A stretch of 64,000 bases of DNA from Marinomonas posidonica_A (GCF_043643765.1 NZ_JBHZSP010000012.1:62001-126000), one strand, 5' to 3'; counted from the first letter of the stretch, positions 18,589 through 27,653 are shown. Numbers and translations are program-made. Notes: a model not told the origin generated them from the letters alone.

Positions 18589-19563
18589 TCACTTAAAATC
18601 AATAGATGGGGTTTGTTGTTTTGCAGCGTACATTGACCGATCCGCTTCCTTCAAAAGGGTGTCGATTAATTTTCTCTCAGCGGAATTTGTCACGGCAAAC
18701 CCAGCGCTATACAACAAATCGTATTCATGAAGTGCCGTTTGATTGTAGTGCTCAATAGCACGTTTAAAACGAGCCATAACTTGTTTGGCCGTCTTTAGGT
18801 TTATACCTGGCATAAAGACAACAAATTCATCACCTCCTAATCGACATAGAATATCGGAAGAACGAAAGTTTTCACGCATCAATGCGGCAAATTGTTGCAA
18901 GGCTCGATCCCCCTCATCATGACCAAATTGGTCATTAATAGGTTTAAACAGATTAAGATCCATGTAGACCAAAGAAAACGTCTCTTTCACTAAATGAGAA
19001 ACCGTGAGTTGGTGCTGGGCTTGTCGAATGAAGCCACGACGATTAAACAATTGAGTGAGTTCATCTACTGAGGCAATGTGGGTCGCTAAGAGCTCGTACT
19101 CGGCCATTTTAGCCAGATCAACCAAGGCTTCCAGATCCCGCTCTGACAAGTCATGCGGCCGCTGATCAATAATACAAAGTGTGCCCATTTTTGTACCGTC
19201 GCCATAAGCCAATGGTACGCCTGCATAAAATCGAATATTAGGCGGTCCAGTCACCAAGGGGTTATCGGCAAAACGCTGATCTAATGAAGCATCAGGAACA
19301 ATGAACGGTTCAGCTCCCAAGATAGCATGACCACAAAAAGAAATGTCTCGAGGCGTTTCTCTAACCTCCAGACCGAGACAGGACTTGAACCATTGACGGC
19401 TTTCATCAACGAGACTAACCAATGCAATTGGCACATCAAACATACGCTGCGCCAATCTTGTCACGCGATCAAAACGCTCTTCTGCATCCGAATCTAAAAT
19501 ACCTAAACTTCTCAGGTTACTGAGTCTAAGCTGTTCGTCTTTCGGAATGTCTGGTATTTGCAT
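18589..19563 (-). CDS. Diguanylate cyclase, GAF-GGDEF
   Basis: A 324-residue cytosolic enzyme. A GAF domain covers about residues 22-155 (motifs PIALVSLVDESRQWFKS, FCGHAI), followed by a GGDEF domain (about 160-320). The active-site signature GGDEF is intact (CRLGGDEFVVF), and the product-inhibition site RxxD (RSSD) lies five residues before it. It should make cyclic di-GMP and be feedback-inhibited. The GAF ligand is unknown. There is no membrane segment. Confidence 0.93.
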   Translation of the reverse strand: MQIPDIPKDEQLRLSNLRSLGILDSDAEERFDRVTRLAQRMFDVPIALVSLVDESRQWFKSCLGLEVRETPRDISFCGHAILGAEPFIVPDASLDQRFADNPLVTGPPNIRFYAGVPLAYGDGTKMGTLCIIDQRPHDLSERDLEALVDLAKMAEYELLATHIASVDELTQLFNRRGFIRQAQHQLTVSHLVKETFSLVYMDLNLFKPINDQFGHDEGDRALQQFAALMRENFRSSDILCRLGGDEFVVFMPGINLKTAKQVMARFKRAIEHYNQTALHEYDLLYSAGFAVTNSAERKLIDTLLKEADRSMYAAKQQTPSIDFK

Positions 19564-19691
19564 TTTGCACCTTGTGGTTTTCGACCTGAATGATCTTCTC
19601 CTTAACGCTGCTTTAAACCTAGCACTTCATGTCTCAGATTCAATATTGGCTAACAAAGTTTTACACTTCAGTCTCCTCTTAACTCAAGCCA

Positions 19692-19925
19692 TTACGCTCT
19701 CACCCAAGAGAAGAGTTTCTTATGCAGGAATGCCAAAATGCTACTCATAATGGGGACAATAATGATCGTCATAATAAGCAAACGCAGGGGTAAACTGAAT
19801 TGGCCTATATAGGGATCAAGTAACGGAAAAAACAAATTCAACAAGGGATAAATTGTTAGCCAAACCAACAACATGGCTTTCCATTTTCTCGGGGCCTTTG
19901 GCTTCGTTTTTTGATCATTTAGCAT
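19692..19925 (-). CDS. Small two-helix membrane protein
   Basis: A 77-residue protein starting at MLNDQKTKPKAPRKWKAM. A basic N-terminus precedes two hydrophobic helices (about residues 15-35 and 45-68). It resembles the membrane tail found at the C-terminus of some antibiotic-biosynthesis-monooxygenase proteins (RKWKxxxxxWLxxYPxxxL...), here as a separate protein. The function is unknown. The start at 19925 is preferred over an upstream in-frame start because it is preceded by AAGGAG. Confidence 0.7.
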   Translation of the reverse strand: MLNDQKTKPKAPRKWKAMLLVWLTIYPLLNLFFPLLDPYIGQFSLPLRLLIMTIIIVPIMSSILAFLHKKLFSWVRA

Positions 19926-20040
19926 ATTAGTTCTCCTTACTCTTAAATGGGTAAAAGCGGTTGTATAAATCACACACCGCTCTCTTACTTAAAGCCATTT
20001 CACTTGTCGAAATCAGATGAAACTATGCTAGTATTTTTAG

Positions 20041-20059
20041 TAGTGATTATCATTTGTAT
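20041..20059. promoter_or_regulatory. Fur-like box upstream of AraC regulator
   Basis: TAGTGATTATCATTTGTAT contains TGATTATCATT, which matches 10 of 11 bases of the Fur core TGATAATCATT. It lies 64 bases before the start of the AraC-type regulator at 20123, so that regulator is probably iron-repressed. Confidence 0.5.
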
Positions 20060-20122
20060 TTTTATGCATTCCGGCATAAAACCTATTCATTTCGGTGAAA
20101 AGGTGAGAAATGGGAAGATTCG

Positions 20123-21070
20123 ATGACATATAGAGTGAATCAAAACAATATTATTTCGGTGGATCAGCCATCTAATGGCGTAAAAAGACAACGTTTACCG
20201 GCAGTATTAGGCACTTGTTACGTTGATAGAGAACTCATCGAACCCGGCATCGCCATTGCTTATTCAAGTTATACTGCCAGCGAAAATTTCGTTGAAGAAA
20301 GCCGGATTGAAACGTCAGAGACAAGGTTGAGTTTAACATTCGGTTTATCCGGACAATCCATTTACCAGTGTAAAAGTGCCTTAACAGATGACCTAGTCTT
20401 TTCGGAAAACCATGCCACATTGACGACCTTTGGCAATAGCGAAGGAGAACGAATATATAAAGAGGGGCATAAAATCGATCAGTTGCGGATACTCATAAGT
20501 GGAAACGCATTTGATCGTCTTAGTATTCCATTTCCCAAAGAGGCCAAGGATGTTGCATTTCCTATTCAGCAGCAACATACGAAAATCAGTCAGAACACAA
20601 TACATTACTTAAAACGTTTGATGACCTTGATGTACTCGAATCAACCAGAGCGGCCTTTAGAGAAACACATTCTGGTGTTAAATCTATTAAGTGAACAATT
20701 GTCGTTATTGCAGGCAAATCATCAAGAATATCAACCAGTATTTCACCACAGAGACGAAGCCAACATCATCTCAGCAAAACGATATATGATTCAAAATATG
20801 TCCCTTCCCATCACCCTCGCCAACGTCTGTCAGGCGGTGGGCATTAGTGAAAGTAAACTCAAACAAGGCACCAAAGCTCTCTATCAATTGTCACCGCACC
20901 AATTGCTTTTGCAGATTCGTATGGAAAAAGCTTGGGAACAGTTAATGACGGGCAGCAATGTGTCTCAAACTGCTTACTCTGTCGGCTATCAACACGCTTC
21001 TAATTTCAGTGCCGCGTTTAATCGATATTATGGTTTTTCACCCAAATCCCTGCTGGTCCAACGGCAGTAA
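20123..21070 (+). CDS. AraC family regulator, PchR-like
   Basis: A 315-residue regulator. A poorly conserved N-terminal sensing half is followed by a C-terminal double helix-turn-helix (about 215-315: ITLANVCQAVGISESKLKQGTKALY, then NVSQTAYSVGYQHASNFSAAFNRYYGFSPKSL). The overall plan fits siderophore-responsive PchR-type regulators. A Fur-like site lies upstream, but no siderophore receptor is next to it in the window, so its target is not visible. Confidence 0.8.
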   Translation: MTYRVNQNNIISVDQPSNGVKRQRLPAVLGTCYVDRELIEPGIAIAYSSYTASENFVEESRIETSETRLSLTFGLSGQSIYQCKSALTDDLVFSENHATLTTFGNSEGERIYKEGHKIDQLRILISGNAFDRLSIPFPKEAKDVAFPIQQQHTKISQNTIHYLKRLMTLMYSNQPERPLEKHILVLNLLSEQLSLLQANHQEYQPVFHHRDEANIISAKRYMIQNMSLPITLANVCQAVGISESKLKQGTKALYQLSPHQLLLQIRMEKAWEQLMTGSNVSQTAYSVGYQHASNFSAAFNRYYGFSPKSLLVQRQ

Positions 21071-21082
21071 AACAAGCTAGAA

Positions 21083-21619
21083 CTACACCTTCTCAATCAC
21101 GATTGACAGATAACCCACTTCGAAGCCGAACTTGGTCATCACGGATTCATTAATCACTACGCCGTCTTTGACCATATACATGCGATCGTCAACGGTAACC
21201 TCGATAATGTCACCATCGTAAGGCACTTGCAGTACGTATTTCATGAACAAGGCGTTGCCTGCTATTCTAACCTCGCCTGAACCGACGACATCATTGGCGG
21301 TGGCTATGTATTGGCCATCTGTGTTTGGTGTCAGGGTCCAAGTACGGTTCTGAATCTCACCGTCATCAAACACAAACACTTCCGCTAAAGTCCCCACACC
21401 GTTTTCCCAGCTACCATCTAACGTGGCATTAAAATAACGAATCACTTCGCCACTGCGATTTTTCAAAATACCATGGGCGCGCAATTGGCCAGAAAAGAAG
21501 GACTGTAGCTCAAACTTAGGGGTGTTGTTGGCGTAAATGGACACATCCGCCGTAGAACAAGCCGACAAAGTCATAGCACTCAATAACACCATGAGCCATT
21601 TTTTGTATCTCACATACAT
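21083..21619 (-). CDS. DUF3833 family lipoprotein
   Basis: A 178-residue lipoprotein (lipobox LSAC, Cys at 21) of the DUF3833 family, recognised by FFSGQLRAHGILKNRSGEV and YMVKDGVVINESVMTKFGF. AGAGGAT precedes the start. The family is a regular member of ChrR-type clusters with a Cfa-like methyltransferase and DUF1365. It is the last gene of the eight-gene cluster read from the promoter near 27590. The role is unknown, possibly envelope lipid handling. Confidence 0.85.
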   Translation of the reverse strand: MYVRYKKWLMVLLSAMTLSACSTADVSIYANNTPKFELQSFFSGQLRAHGILKNRSGEVIRYFNATLDGSWENGVGTLAEVFVFDDGEIQNRTWTLTPNTDGQYIATANDVVGSGEVRIAGNALFMKYVLQVPYDGDIIEVTVDDRMYMVKDGVVINESVMTKFGFEVGYLSIVIEKV

Positions 21620-21637
21620 CGTTCAAATCCTCTAAAT

Positions 21638-22351
21638 TCAATCATTGTATTGGTAACGAATATCAACACTTTGGTATTTTCCTGCAGCATTGCTGATGTT
21701 GGCTCTGCCAGTGAAACGCAGCAATCTTTGCGTGCTTGAGTCATACGCCACCACAATGGGATCAACCGCCATCTTGACCAGCCAAGACACTGGCGACAAA
21801 GTAAAGCAGACCACACTTGGTGATGTATCAGCTAGGCAATCAGCCTGTTGGAAACGGAAGGAAAAAGTGGTGTGTTTACTGGGAACCAAATATTCAATGT
21901 CCATCGTCTTACCAGATATCAAAGGTTGCCAATATTGACGAACAAAAGCGTCAAAACCAGCATCTATGACCATATTGGGTTTGTCGGCAATCGTGTCTTC
22001 TTTTGCTTCGCTGCCATTCTGTTTGCGGTATTTCACCAAAAACGTTTCACCCACCTGCTTCACCTCAATCGCTTCGCCATTGCGATCATTTAACTGTTGA
22101 AAACTGGGGCGTATTAAAGACCTTGAGAAGTCGATTTGTTTGCGCGCAAACTCGGTACCATCAGGTTCAGAATACATCACCTGATGTTGTGCCCGGTCTA
22201 ATTTGATGTGTTTTTCCGTATAAACTAGATCTCCCGTTTCCAAACTAAAAGCTTGGCCTATGGCGGAACTGGGCGCATTCGCCAACAACAATCCACTAGT
22301 AAACAAGAGTGTACCGGTGAGTAAAACACGAAGAGAATACATTAACTGCAT
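21638..22351 (-). CDS. Conserved exported protein of the cfa/ChrR cluster
   Basis: A 237-residue protein with an N-terminal signal peptide (cleavage near LLLANA, residue 25). The mature part looks beta-rich (repeated short hydrophobic strands, for example GETFLVKYRK, KTMDIEYLVPSKHTTFSFRF). I do not recognise a named domain. Two cysteines (CLADTSPSVVC) could form a disulfide. It ends 18 bases before the DUF3833 gene and starts two bases from the DUF2878 stop, so it is part of the same operon and probably acts in the periplasm. Confidence 0.75.
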   Translation of the reverse strand: MQLMYSLRVLLTGTLLFTSGLLLANAPSSAIGQAFSLETGDLVYTEKHIKLDRAQHQVMYSEPDGTEFARKQIDFSRSLIRPSFQQLNDRNGEAIEVKQVGETFLVKYRKQNGSEAKEDTIADKPNMVIDAGFDAFVRQYWQPLISGKTMDIEYLVPSKHTTFSFRFQQADCLADTSPSVVCFTLSPVSWLVKMAVDPIVVAYDSSTQRLLRFTGRANISNAAGKYQSVDIRYQYND

Positions 22352-22352
22352 A

Positions 22353-22874
22353 TTAATCCTTCCTATCGGTCAGTTGCCATATATCCGTTAGCCAAACCCC
22401 AAACGGCAAGATCATCGCCCACAACGCAGCGACCAGTAACAAGCTATAAATGAGCGGTGAGGCCAAAGTAATACCGGCCATGTTGGCACCAGCAAAATAA
22501 CTCATGGTCGGGCCAATCAATCCTAAACCAGCCGCTAGAGCATATCGCTTTCTTAAAAAAGACAGGCTATGGGCGAATAAGGTCGCCACACTGACCCACA
22601 AGCATATTAGCCAGACTGGAGGCACACCGAATGTCGTCCAAGATGCGGTGGTCGATGTAAAAACAGACAGGCGAAATAAACTGCCATCGACAACAAAACC
22701 CAACAATAGAAAGACACAAATCAACCGCCATTCATGGCGGTTTTTCATAATGAATAGGTGATGAAAAGCGAGGTAACACATAGTGGCCAGCAATGCCCAT
22801 AATGACCCCATAAGAAGACATACAAACCATATTGTTTGAAATAATACCGCGTTAATGATCGCCTTCTTTGCCAC
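22353..22874 (-). CDS. DUF2878 family membrane protein
   Basis: A 173-residue integral membrane protein with about five to six hydrophobic helices, matching the DUF2878 family that accompanies cyclopropane/methyl fatty acid genes. It starts with GTG at 22874, four bases beyond the preceding stop. The function is unknown. Confidence 0.8.
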   Translation of the reverse strand: MAKKAIINAVLFQTIWFVCLLMGSLWALLATMCYLAFHHLFIMKNRHEWRLICVFLLLGFVVDGSLFRLSVFTSTTASWTTFGVPPVWLICLWVSVATLFAHSLSFLRKRYALAAGLGLIGPTMSYFAGANMAGITLASPLIYSLLLVAALWAMILPFGVWLTDIWQLTDRKD

Positions 22875-22878
22875 GATA

Positions 22879-24150
22879 TTACGCCCCTGAAGGCAACGTT
22901 AAGCGATGCTCAGGTTTGGCAAACACAAACTGACCTGTGCTGATCGCCCGCTCTTTGAAGCCACCTTCACAATACGCTAAGTAGAAATCCCACATGCGAC
23001 AAAAAACATCATCAAACCCTTGTTTGACGACCTCTTGGCGAGCCTCATGGAAACGTGTACGCCAGTCTGCTAAGGTTTTGGCATAATGCTCTGTAATGTC
23101 TTCCAAACCGACGATTTGCATGTCTGTTTTGGCCGAAATCTTATCCGCTATCACTTGGTTTGATGGTAAACATCCGCCTGGAAAGATGTAACGTTGAATA
23201 AAGTCCACGGAGCGACGTGCGTAATCGTAGCGTTGATCTGCGATGGTAATGGCTTGAATTACCATTAAACCTTCAGGTTTTAATAATTCACTGCACTTAG
23301 AGAAATAACTGTCGTAGTACTCATGACCCACGGCTTCGATCATTTCAATCGACACCAGCTTGTCATATTGGCCTTGCAAGTCACGATAGTCATCCAACAA
23401 AAGGGTTACTTTATTCTCTAAACCTTCCGCTTTGACACGCGCTTGAGCGAATTCATATTGTTCTTTCGAAATCGTTGTTGTCGTGACTTGGCAACCATAA
23501 TATTTAGCGGCATGAATCGCCATCCCGCCCCAACCTGTTCCAATTTCTAATAAATGATCGGTTTCTTTAAGCTGAAGTTTTTGGCAAATACGATCCAACT
23601 TAAACACCGAAGCCTCTTCCAAAGACGCGTTTTTCTCAGGATAGAAGGCAGCAGAATACATCATGGTTGGGTCTAAAAAGAGAGAGAAGAAATCGTTACC
23701 TAAATCATAGTGAGCAGAGATATTTTCACGAGAACCTTTCTTTGTATTGGCATTCATTTTGTGCAGTATTTTCGTGCCAATCCGCGACCAAAATGGTCTC
23801 TTCTGATCCATTTTATTAATCAAGTTTAGATTAGCCACCATCAATCGAATCACCCCAACCAAATCCGGCGAACTCCAATGACCTTTCATGTAAGCTTCAC
23901 CCGCACCAATACTGCTGTTTAAAAAAACATCTCGGTAGGCATGGCGATGTTCGACTCGGATGTGCGCAATGTGTTTGGCGGAATGGCGAGCTTCTCCGAA
24001 AGAAAACACAATGCCCTCTTCCTCAAGCGTCAGGTGGCCAATCGCAAGACGATTGAGCATGGCGAATACCATTTTTCGCGCCATACCATCAAGTCGGGAG
24101 GGAGAGGATTTCTTAGCTTGTTTCTGATTTTCTGCACTGGCCAAACTCAT
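22879..24150 (-). CDS. Cyclopropane-fatty-acyl-phospholipid synthase family methyltransferase
   Basis: A 423-residue SAM-dependent enzyme. The SAM site is LLEIGTGWGGMAIHAA (near residue 200), and YDLGNDFFSLFLDPTMMYSAAFY, EMIEAVGHEY and FIQRYIFPGGCLPS are family motifs. It methylates unsaturated acyl chains of membrane lipids. In ChrR regulons the equivalent gene (cfaS, or ufaM in furan fatty acid synthesis) is sigma-E dependent. The neighbours DUF1365 and the FAD oxidoreductase favour that role over ordinary stationary-phase Cfa. Confidence 0.93.
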   Translation of the reverse strand: MSLASAENQKQAKKSSPSRLDGMARKMVFAMLNRLAIGHLTLEEEGIVFSFGEARHSAKHIAHIRVEHRHAYRDVFLNSSIGAGEAYMKGHWSSPDLVGVIRLMVANLNLINKMDQKRPFWSRIGTKILHKMNANTKKGSRENISAHYDLGNDFFSLFLDPTMMYSAAFYPEKNASLEEASVFKLDRICQKLQLKETDHLLEIGTGWGGMAIHAAKYYGCQVTTTTISKEQYEFAQARVKAEGLENKVTLLLDDYRDLQGQYDKLVSIEMIEAVGHEYYDSYFSKCSELLKPEGLMVIQAITIADQRYDYARRSVDFIQRYIFPGGCLPSNQVIADKISAKTDMQIVGLEDITEHYAKTLADWRTRFHEARQEVVKQGFDDVFCRMWDFYLAYCEGGFKERAISTGQFVFAKPEHRLTLPSGA

Positions 24151-24172
24151 ACTAATGGAACCTCTTATCTTT

Positions 24173-24961
24173 CTATTCTGCTTTGGTTATGGTGTTAGGA
24201 TGACTGTAAAAGGGTACTTTTTTCAGCCACAACTTCATTGCTTGCCAATATATTCCGAACGCCACTTTGGCGGTCATAAAAGGGTAGGAAAATAAGATTT
24301 TACGTAGGCTCTTACTGTCCATTGGCAATCTCGATAAAGCCAAGGTGGCATCAAATACGCACTCGTTCGACTCTACAACTTTATTTTGCATGTGTACCGT
24401 CAATTTAGACTCTGGCAGACTACTCCGCCAATCATAAAAATGGTTCATCGGATGAAAGGGCGACACGTGCATATCCTTATTAAATTGGATACGTTGACGG
24501 CTCTGCTGTGGATCACATTTCAGCACATAAGCCACCTTTTCTCCCCAAGGCGTATTGGTCACTTCCAAGAGCATGGCCTGTAGCTGCTCTTCATGGTCGA
24601 AGCAGTAATAGACAGTGATGGGATTGATGATAAAACCAAAGTAACGACAGTTAGTCAGCATGCGAACGGGGCCATTTAGGCTTATCCCCATTTGACGGAA
24701 GACTTCGCCTTGAACAGCTTGCTTGATCGGAAGGCCGTTATCACCAAAATAATCTTTGCGTGCAAAGCGTGCCAATGACCAAAATTTGGTTGACCACCAA
24801 GCGCTCATGGACAAAGCTTGATCTACCTCATCCAAGTCAAAGTACATCATGAAAACCCTATATTGAAAGGCATGATGACGAGGTTCAAAACGACGATGGC
24901 GCACCGTGCCATAATAAATGGCGCTGTGCGTGACATTGGATGGAGAACCGCTAACAGGCAT
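24173..24961 (-). CDS. DUF1365 family protein
   Basis: A 262-residue DUF1365 protein: YYGTVRHRRFEPRHHAFQYRVFMMYFDLDE, RMLTNCRYFGFIINPITVYYCFD and KDMHVSPFHPMNHFYDWR. The ATG at 24961 overlaps the TAA of the FAD oxidoreductase in the arrangement TAATG, which indicates translational coupling and sets the start. Its Rhodobacter equivalent, RSP_1090, lies in the singlet-oxygen regulon. The biochemical role is unknown, probably in fatty-acid modification. Confidence 0.9.
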   Translation of the reverse strand: MPVSGSPSNVTHSAIYYGTVRHRRFEPRHHAFQYRVFMMYFDLDEVDQALSMSAWWSTKFWSLARFARKDYFGDNGLPIKQAVQGEVFRQMGISLNGPVRMLTNCRYFGFIINPITVYYCFDHEEQLQAMLLEVTNTPWGEKVAYVLKCDPQQSRQRIQFNKDMHVSPFHPMNHFYDWRSSLPESKLTVHMQNKVVESNECVFDATLALSRLPMDSKSLRKILFSYPFMTAKVAFGIYWQAMKLWLKKVPFYSHPNTITKAE

Positions 24962-26211
24962 TACCAATTTACCCCCAGCCCCTCAGCAACCCGCACACCA
25001 CTCCAACAGCCGTCTTCATGGAAGCCGTTGCGCCAGTATGCGCCACAGAACCAAGTGCGATTCACACCATTAATCTCCGACCAACGCGACTGAGCTTGAA
25101 TGCCTTCTAAAGTGAAGGTTGGATGAGCATATTGGAAGCGACCGAGAATCTTACTCTGATCAATCATGTCCGTCTGATTCAATGTCACGACATAGGTCGT
25201 GTCACTGTCGAGGTGCTGAAGAATGTTCATGTTGTAGCTGAGAGTCGCTGGCTCATCACGGACATCACTCAAGTGATAGTTCCAGCTCGACCAAGCCAAC
25301 TTAGCTTTAGGCAATAAATGCGTGTCCGTGTGCAATACCACATCATTATTACGGTATGGAATGGCCTTTAAAATCTCTTGCTCGTCTTTACTTGAATCCG
25401 CCAACAAAGCCAACGCTTGGTCACTGTGACAGGCAAATACAACCTCATCGAACATCTCACTGTGACCTTCCGCGAATTCCAATACCACGTTGTGGTCTGA
25501 ACGCTGGACAGCCTTAATATCGGCATTCAGTACAATCTTGTCTTTGAAACGATCTACCAAGGGTTGCAAATAGGCAGACGAGCCACCTTCAATAACACGC
25601 CACTGAGGCCTATCACTGACACTCAAAAGTCCATGATTTTTAAAGAATCGTACGAAAAAAACCAACGGGAAGTCCATCATTTCATCCAAGGTAGACGACC
25701 AAATAGCACTGCCCATTGGAATCAAATAATGCTCAGCAAAACGCTTACCGTAACCACGATCTTGCAGGTATTCGCCAAGGGTGATGTCGGCTTTTAGTTG
25801 TCCGTTTTCAAGATCTTGGATGGCTTCTTTATTAAAACGTAGAATGTCTTTTAACATGCCTAAATAAAGCAAATTCAATAAGTTACGACGTTGAGCAAAC
25901 AGGGTATTGAGATTATTACCACCGTATTCCAACCCCGTTCGCTGACAGCTAACACTAAAACTCATTTCCGTGGGCTTAGAAACCACACCAATTTCATCCA
26001 TCAGACGAATGAAATTTGGGTAAGTCCAGTCATTAAAAACAATAAAACCTGTGTCTATAGCGCGAATTTTCCCAGCTTCTTGTACCTCAACGGTTGCCGT
26101 ATGACCACCAATGCGCTCAGCGGATTCATATACCGTCACATCATGTTGCTTCTGTAATAAATAAGCACTAGTTAGCCCAGAAATCCCTGAACCAATAATG
26201 GCGATTTTCAC
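24961..26211 (-). CDS. FAD-dependent amine-oxidase-like oxidoreductase (CfaA/UfaD-like)
   Basis: A 416-residue flavoprotein with the Rossmann motif KIAIIGSGISGLTSAYLL, then ERIGGHTATVEV and the C-terminal FAD contact GAYWRNGFHEDGCWSGVRVAEGL. It is the type of NAD/FAD protein found with DUF1365 and a Cfa-like enzyme. RSP_1091 (CfaA) belongs to that group, and a flavoprotein of this type (UfaD) has been described as desaturating methylated fatty acids. That role here is inferred from context. Confidence 0.88.
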   Translation of the reverse strand: MKIAIIGSGISGLTSAYLLQKQHDVTVYESAERIGGHTATVEVQEAGKIRAIDTGFIVFNDWTYPNFIRLMDEIGVVSKPTEMSFSVSCQRTGLEYGGNNLNTLFAQRRNLLNLLYLGMLKDILRFNKEAIQDLENGQLKADITLGEYLQDRGYGKRFAEHYLIPMGSAIWSSTLDEMMDFPLVFFVRFFKNHGLLSVSDRPQWRVIEGGSSAYLQPLVDRFKDKIVLNADIKAVQRSDHNVVLEFAEGHSEMFDEVVFACHSDQALALLADSSKDEQEILKAIPYRNNDVVLHTDTHLLPKAKLAWSSWNYHLSDVRDEPATLSYNMNILQHLDSDTTYVVTLNQTDMIDQSKILGRFQYAHPTFTLEGIQAQSRWSEINGVNRTWFCGAYWRNGFHEDGCWSGVRVAEGLGVNW

Positions 26212-26272
26212 TCATCGTCTCCTTAAACTGGGATGTCTTAATAAAGATATTCTGCAACTGTGTTTTTTGTCG

Positions 26273-27061
26273 TTACAAATTGTCATGTTTGTTTGGGGCA
26301 AGCTTTCCTAACCACCATTTTGGCAAGTGACGACCTAGCCAAAGTAAGGCCGTCAAACGCTTAGGAAAGGCAAATTCATAGGGGCGATGCTGTAACGCTT
26401 GGTAGGTTCGCTTGGCCGCCTCGTCGGACGACATGAGAAAAGGCATATCAAAGGTATTTTTCCGTGTTAGAGGTGTATCCACGAACCCCGGTAAGATACA
26501 GCTAACATCAATACCATCGGCTTTTAAATCCATACGCAGTGAGGATAGAAAATAACGAATAGCAGCCTTACTTGCGCCATAGGCTTCAGCTCGAGGGAAC
26601 GCCGCTTGTACCGCTTGAGAACTGACGCCGACCAAGTGTGGTTGCGAAGCGCGTTTTAGTAATGGCAAGCAAACATCAACACTGTTCACCAACCCAAAGT
26701 AATTCACCGACATAACCCGTTCCATCATTTGCCAGTCGGTCGTATCACCATCTATATCAAGGTATTCACACGTTCCTGCATTGAGTATCGCACAGTCCAG
26801 ATGTGGCGCTAGTTGACTAAGCGCATCCCGAACAGGTGCAATCTGTGCTTTGTCGACAATATCAAACGCGACGAAAGAAAGATGACTTTCATGTTCAATC
26901 AAATCAGCTAATTCACCTTGCGTGCGCGCACTGGCGATGACTTGCCAACCCGACTTTAAGTAGCGCTTCACAAGAGCAAGACCGATGCCAGAGCTGGCTC
27001 CCGTAATCCACACAACCTTTTGACTTTCATCATTAAGCGGTTCCACTGCTGTCTCCTTCAT
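26273..27061 (-). CDS. Short-chain dehydrogenase/reductase
   Basis: A 262-residue SDR. The cofactor motif is TGASSGIG (residues 20-27), ILNAGTCEYL follows, and the catalytic Ser...YxxxK is in VGVSSQAVQAAFPRAEAYGASKAA. PGFVDTPLT closes the site. It starts two bases beyond the NTF2-like stop, in the same operon. The substrate is unknown. SDRs of this type are common in ChrR clusters. Confidence 0.9.
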   Translation of the reverse strand: MKETAVEPLNDESQKVVWITGASSGIGLALVKRYLKSGWQVIASARTQGELADLIEHESHLSFVAFDIVDKAQIAPVRDALSQLAPHLDCAILNAGTCEYLDIDGDTTDWQMMERVMSVNYFGLVNSVDVCLPLLKRASQPHLVGVSSQAVQAAFPRAEAYGASKAAIRYFLSSLRMDLKADGIDVSCILPGFVDTPLTRKNTFDMPFLMSSDEAAKRTYQALQHRPYEFAFPKRLTALLWLGRHLPKWWLGKLAPNKHDNL

Positions 27062-27062
27062 C

Positions 27063-27506
27063 CTATACGGCTAGGCGCTTTTTTAGGCCTTTTACCACGC
27101 TACCTAATAATGGAACATGCTCATAAATAAGTTGGCCTAGATCATACACATCTTCGTGAAAGTAGATGCGATCATGAAACTGCACCTGACTCATGCCTCG
27201 AACTGTGATGGTGTCTTTACCCAAACGAGGGTGTTTAAAATGCATGTTCCATTTAATATAAGCCATGTCGTTAGAAACGATCTGATCGAGATACTCAAAG
27301 CGCCCACTTTGTACATTGACACTCATTTCAGACAAGTAAGTATGCAGTGCTTCAGCGCCTCTGAGCTCATGCACTGGATCTTTAAAAAGCACATCGTCAG
27401 CATAAACCTGATCTATACTTCCTAACTTGGGATGCTTCACATCACGATAAAAATCTTTAAATCGATCGATTAATTGAAGATTAGGTGGCGATTGAGAGTC
27501 CGTCAT
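27063..27506 (-). CDS. NTF2/SnoaL-like protein
   Basis: A cone-shaped NTF2-fold protein of about 147 residues (IDRFKDFYRDVKHPKLGSIDQVYADDVLFKDPVHELRG; later HFKHPRLGKDTITVRGMSQVQFHDRI). It is the first gene of the minus-strand side, read from the divergent sigma promoter. It may bind a lipid or act as a small enzyme, but no catalytic residue can be assigned. The start is set at 27506 (MTDSQ). Two alternative starts lie three and six bases or so upstream. Confidence 0.8.
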   Translation of the reverse strand: MTDSQSPPNLQLIDRFKDFYRDVKHPKLGSIDQVYADDVLFKDPVHELRGAEALHTYLSEMSVNVQSGRFEYLDQIVSNDMAYIKWNMHFKHPRLGKDTITVRGMSQVQFHDRIYFHEDVYDLGQLIYEHVPLLGSVVKGLKKRLAV

Positions 27507-27562
27507 ACACATCACTTGTCTTTGTTGTTACCGTTAAGGACACGATTTTGTCCATCAAAGTT

Positions 27563-27591
27563 TTAAACGTCGTAAATCGCAAATTAGATCA
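27563..27591 (-). promoter_or_regulatory. ChrR-sigma-type promoter for the cfa cluster
   Basis: On the minus strand: -35 TGATCT (27591-27586), 18-base spacer ending ACGACG, -10 TTTAA (27567-27563). It has the same layout and ACGACG box as the plus-strand promoter of the sigma gene, so the same ECF sigma factor probably drives the eight lipid genes. The -10 is a weaker match. Confidence 0.7.
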
Positions 27592-27624
27592 CTTTTTTAT
27601 TTTAGACATTTTTAAAATAAACAG

Positions 27625-27653
27625 TGATCCGAAAAAGATATCACGACGTAAGA
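27625..27653 (+). promoter_or_regulatory. ChrR-sigma-type promoter of the ECF sigma gene
   Basis: -35 TGATCC (27625-27630), 18-base spacer, -10 TAAGA (27649-27653). This is the promoter known for the Rhodobacter sigma-E/ChrR regulon. It lies 78 bases before the sigma gene and indicates auto-activation. Confidence 0.82.
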
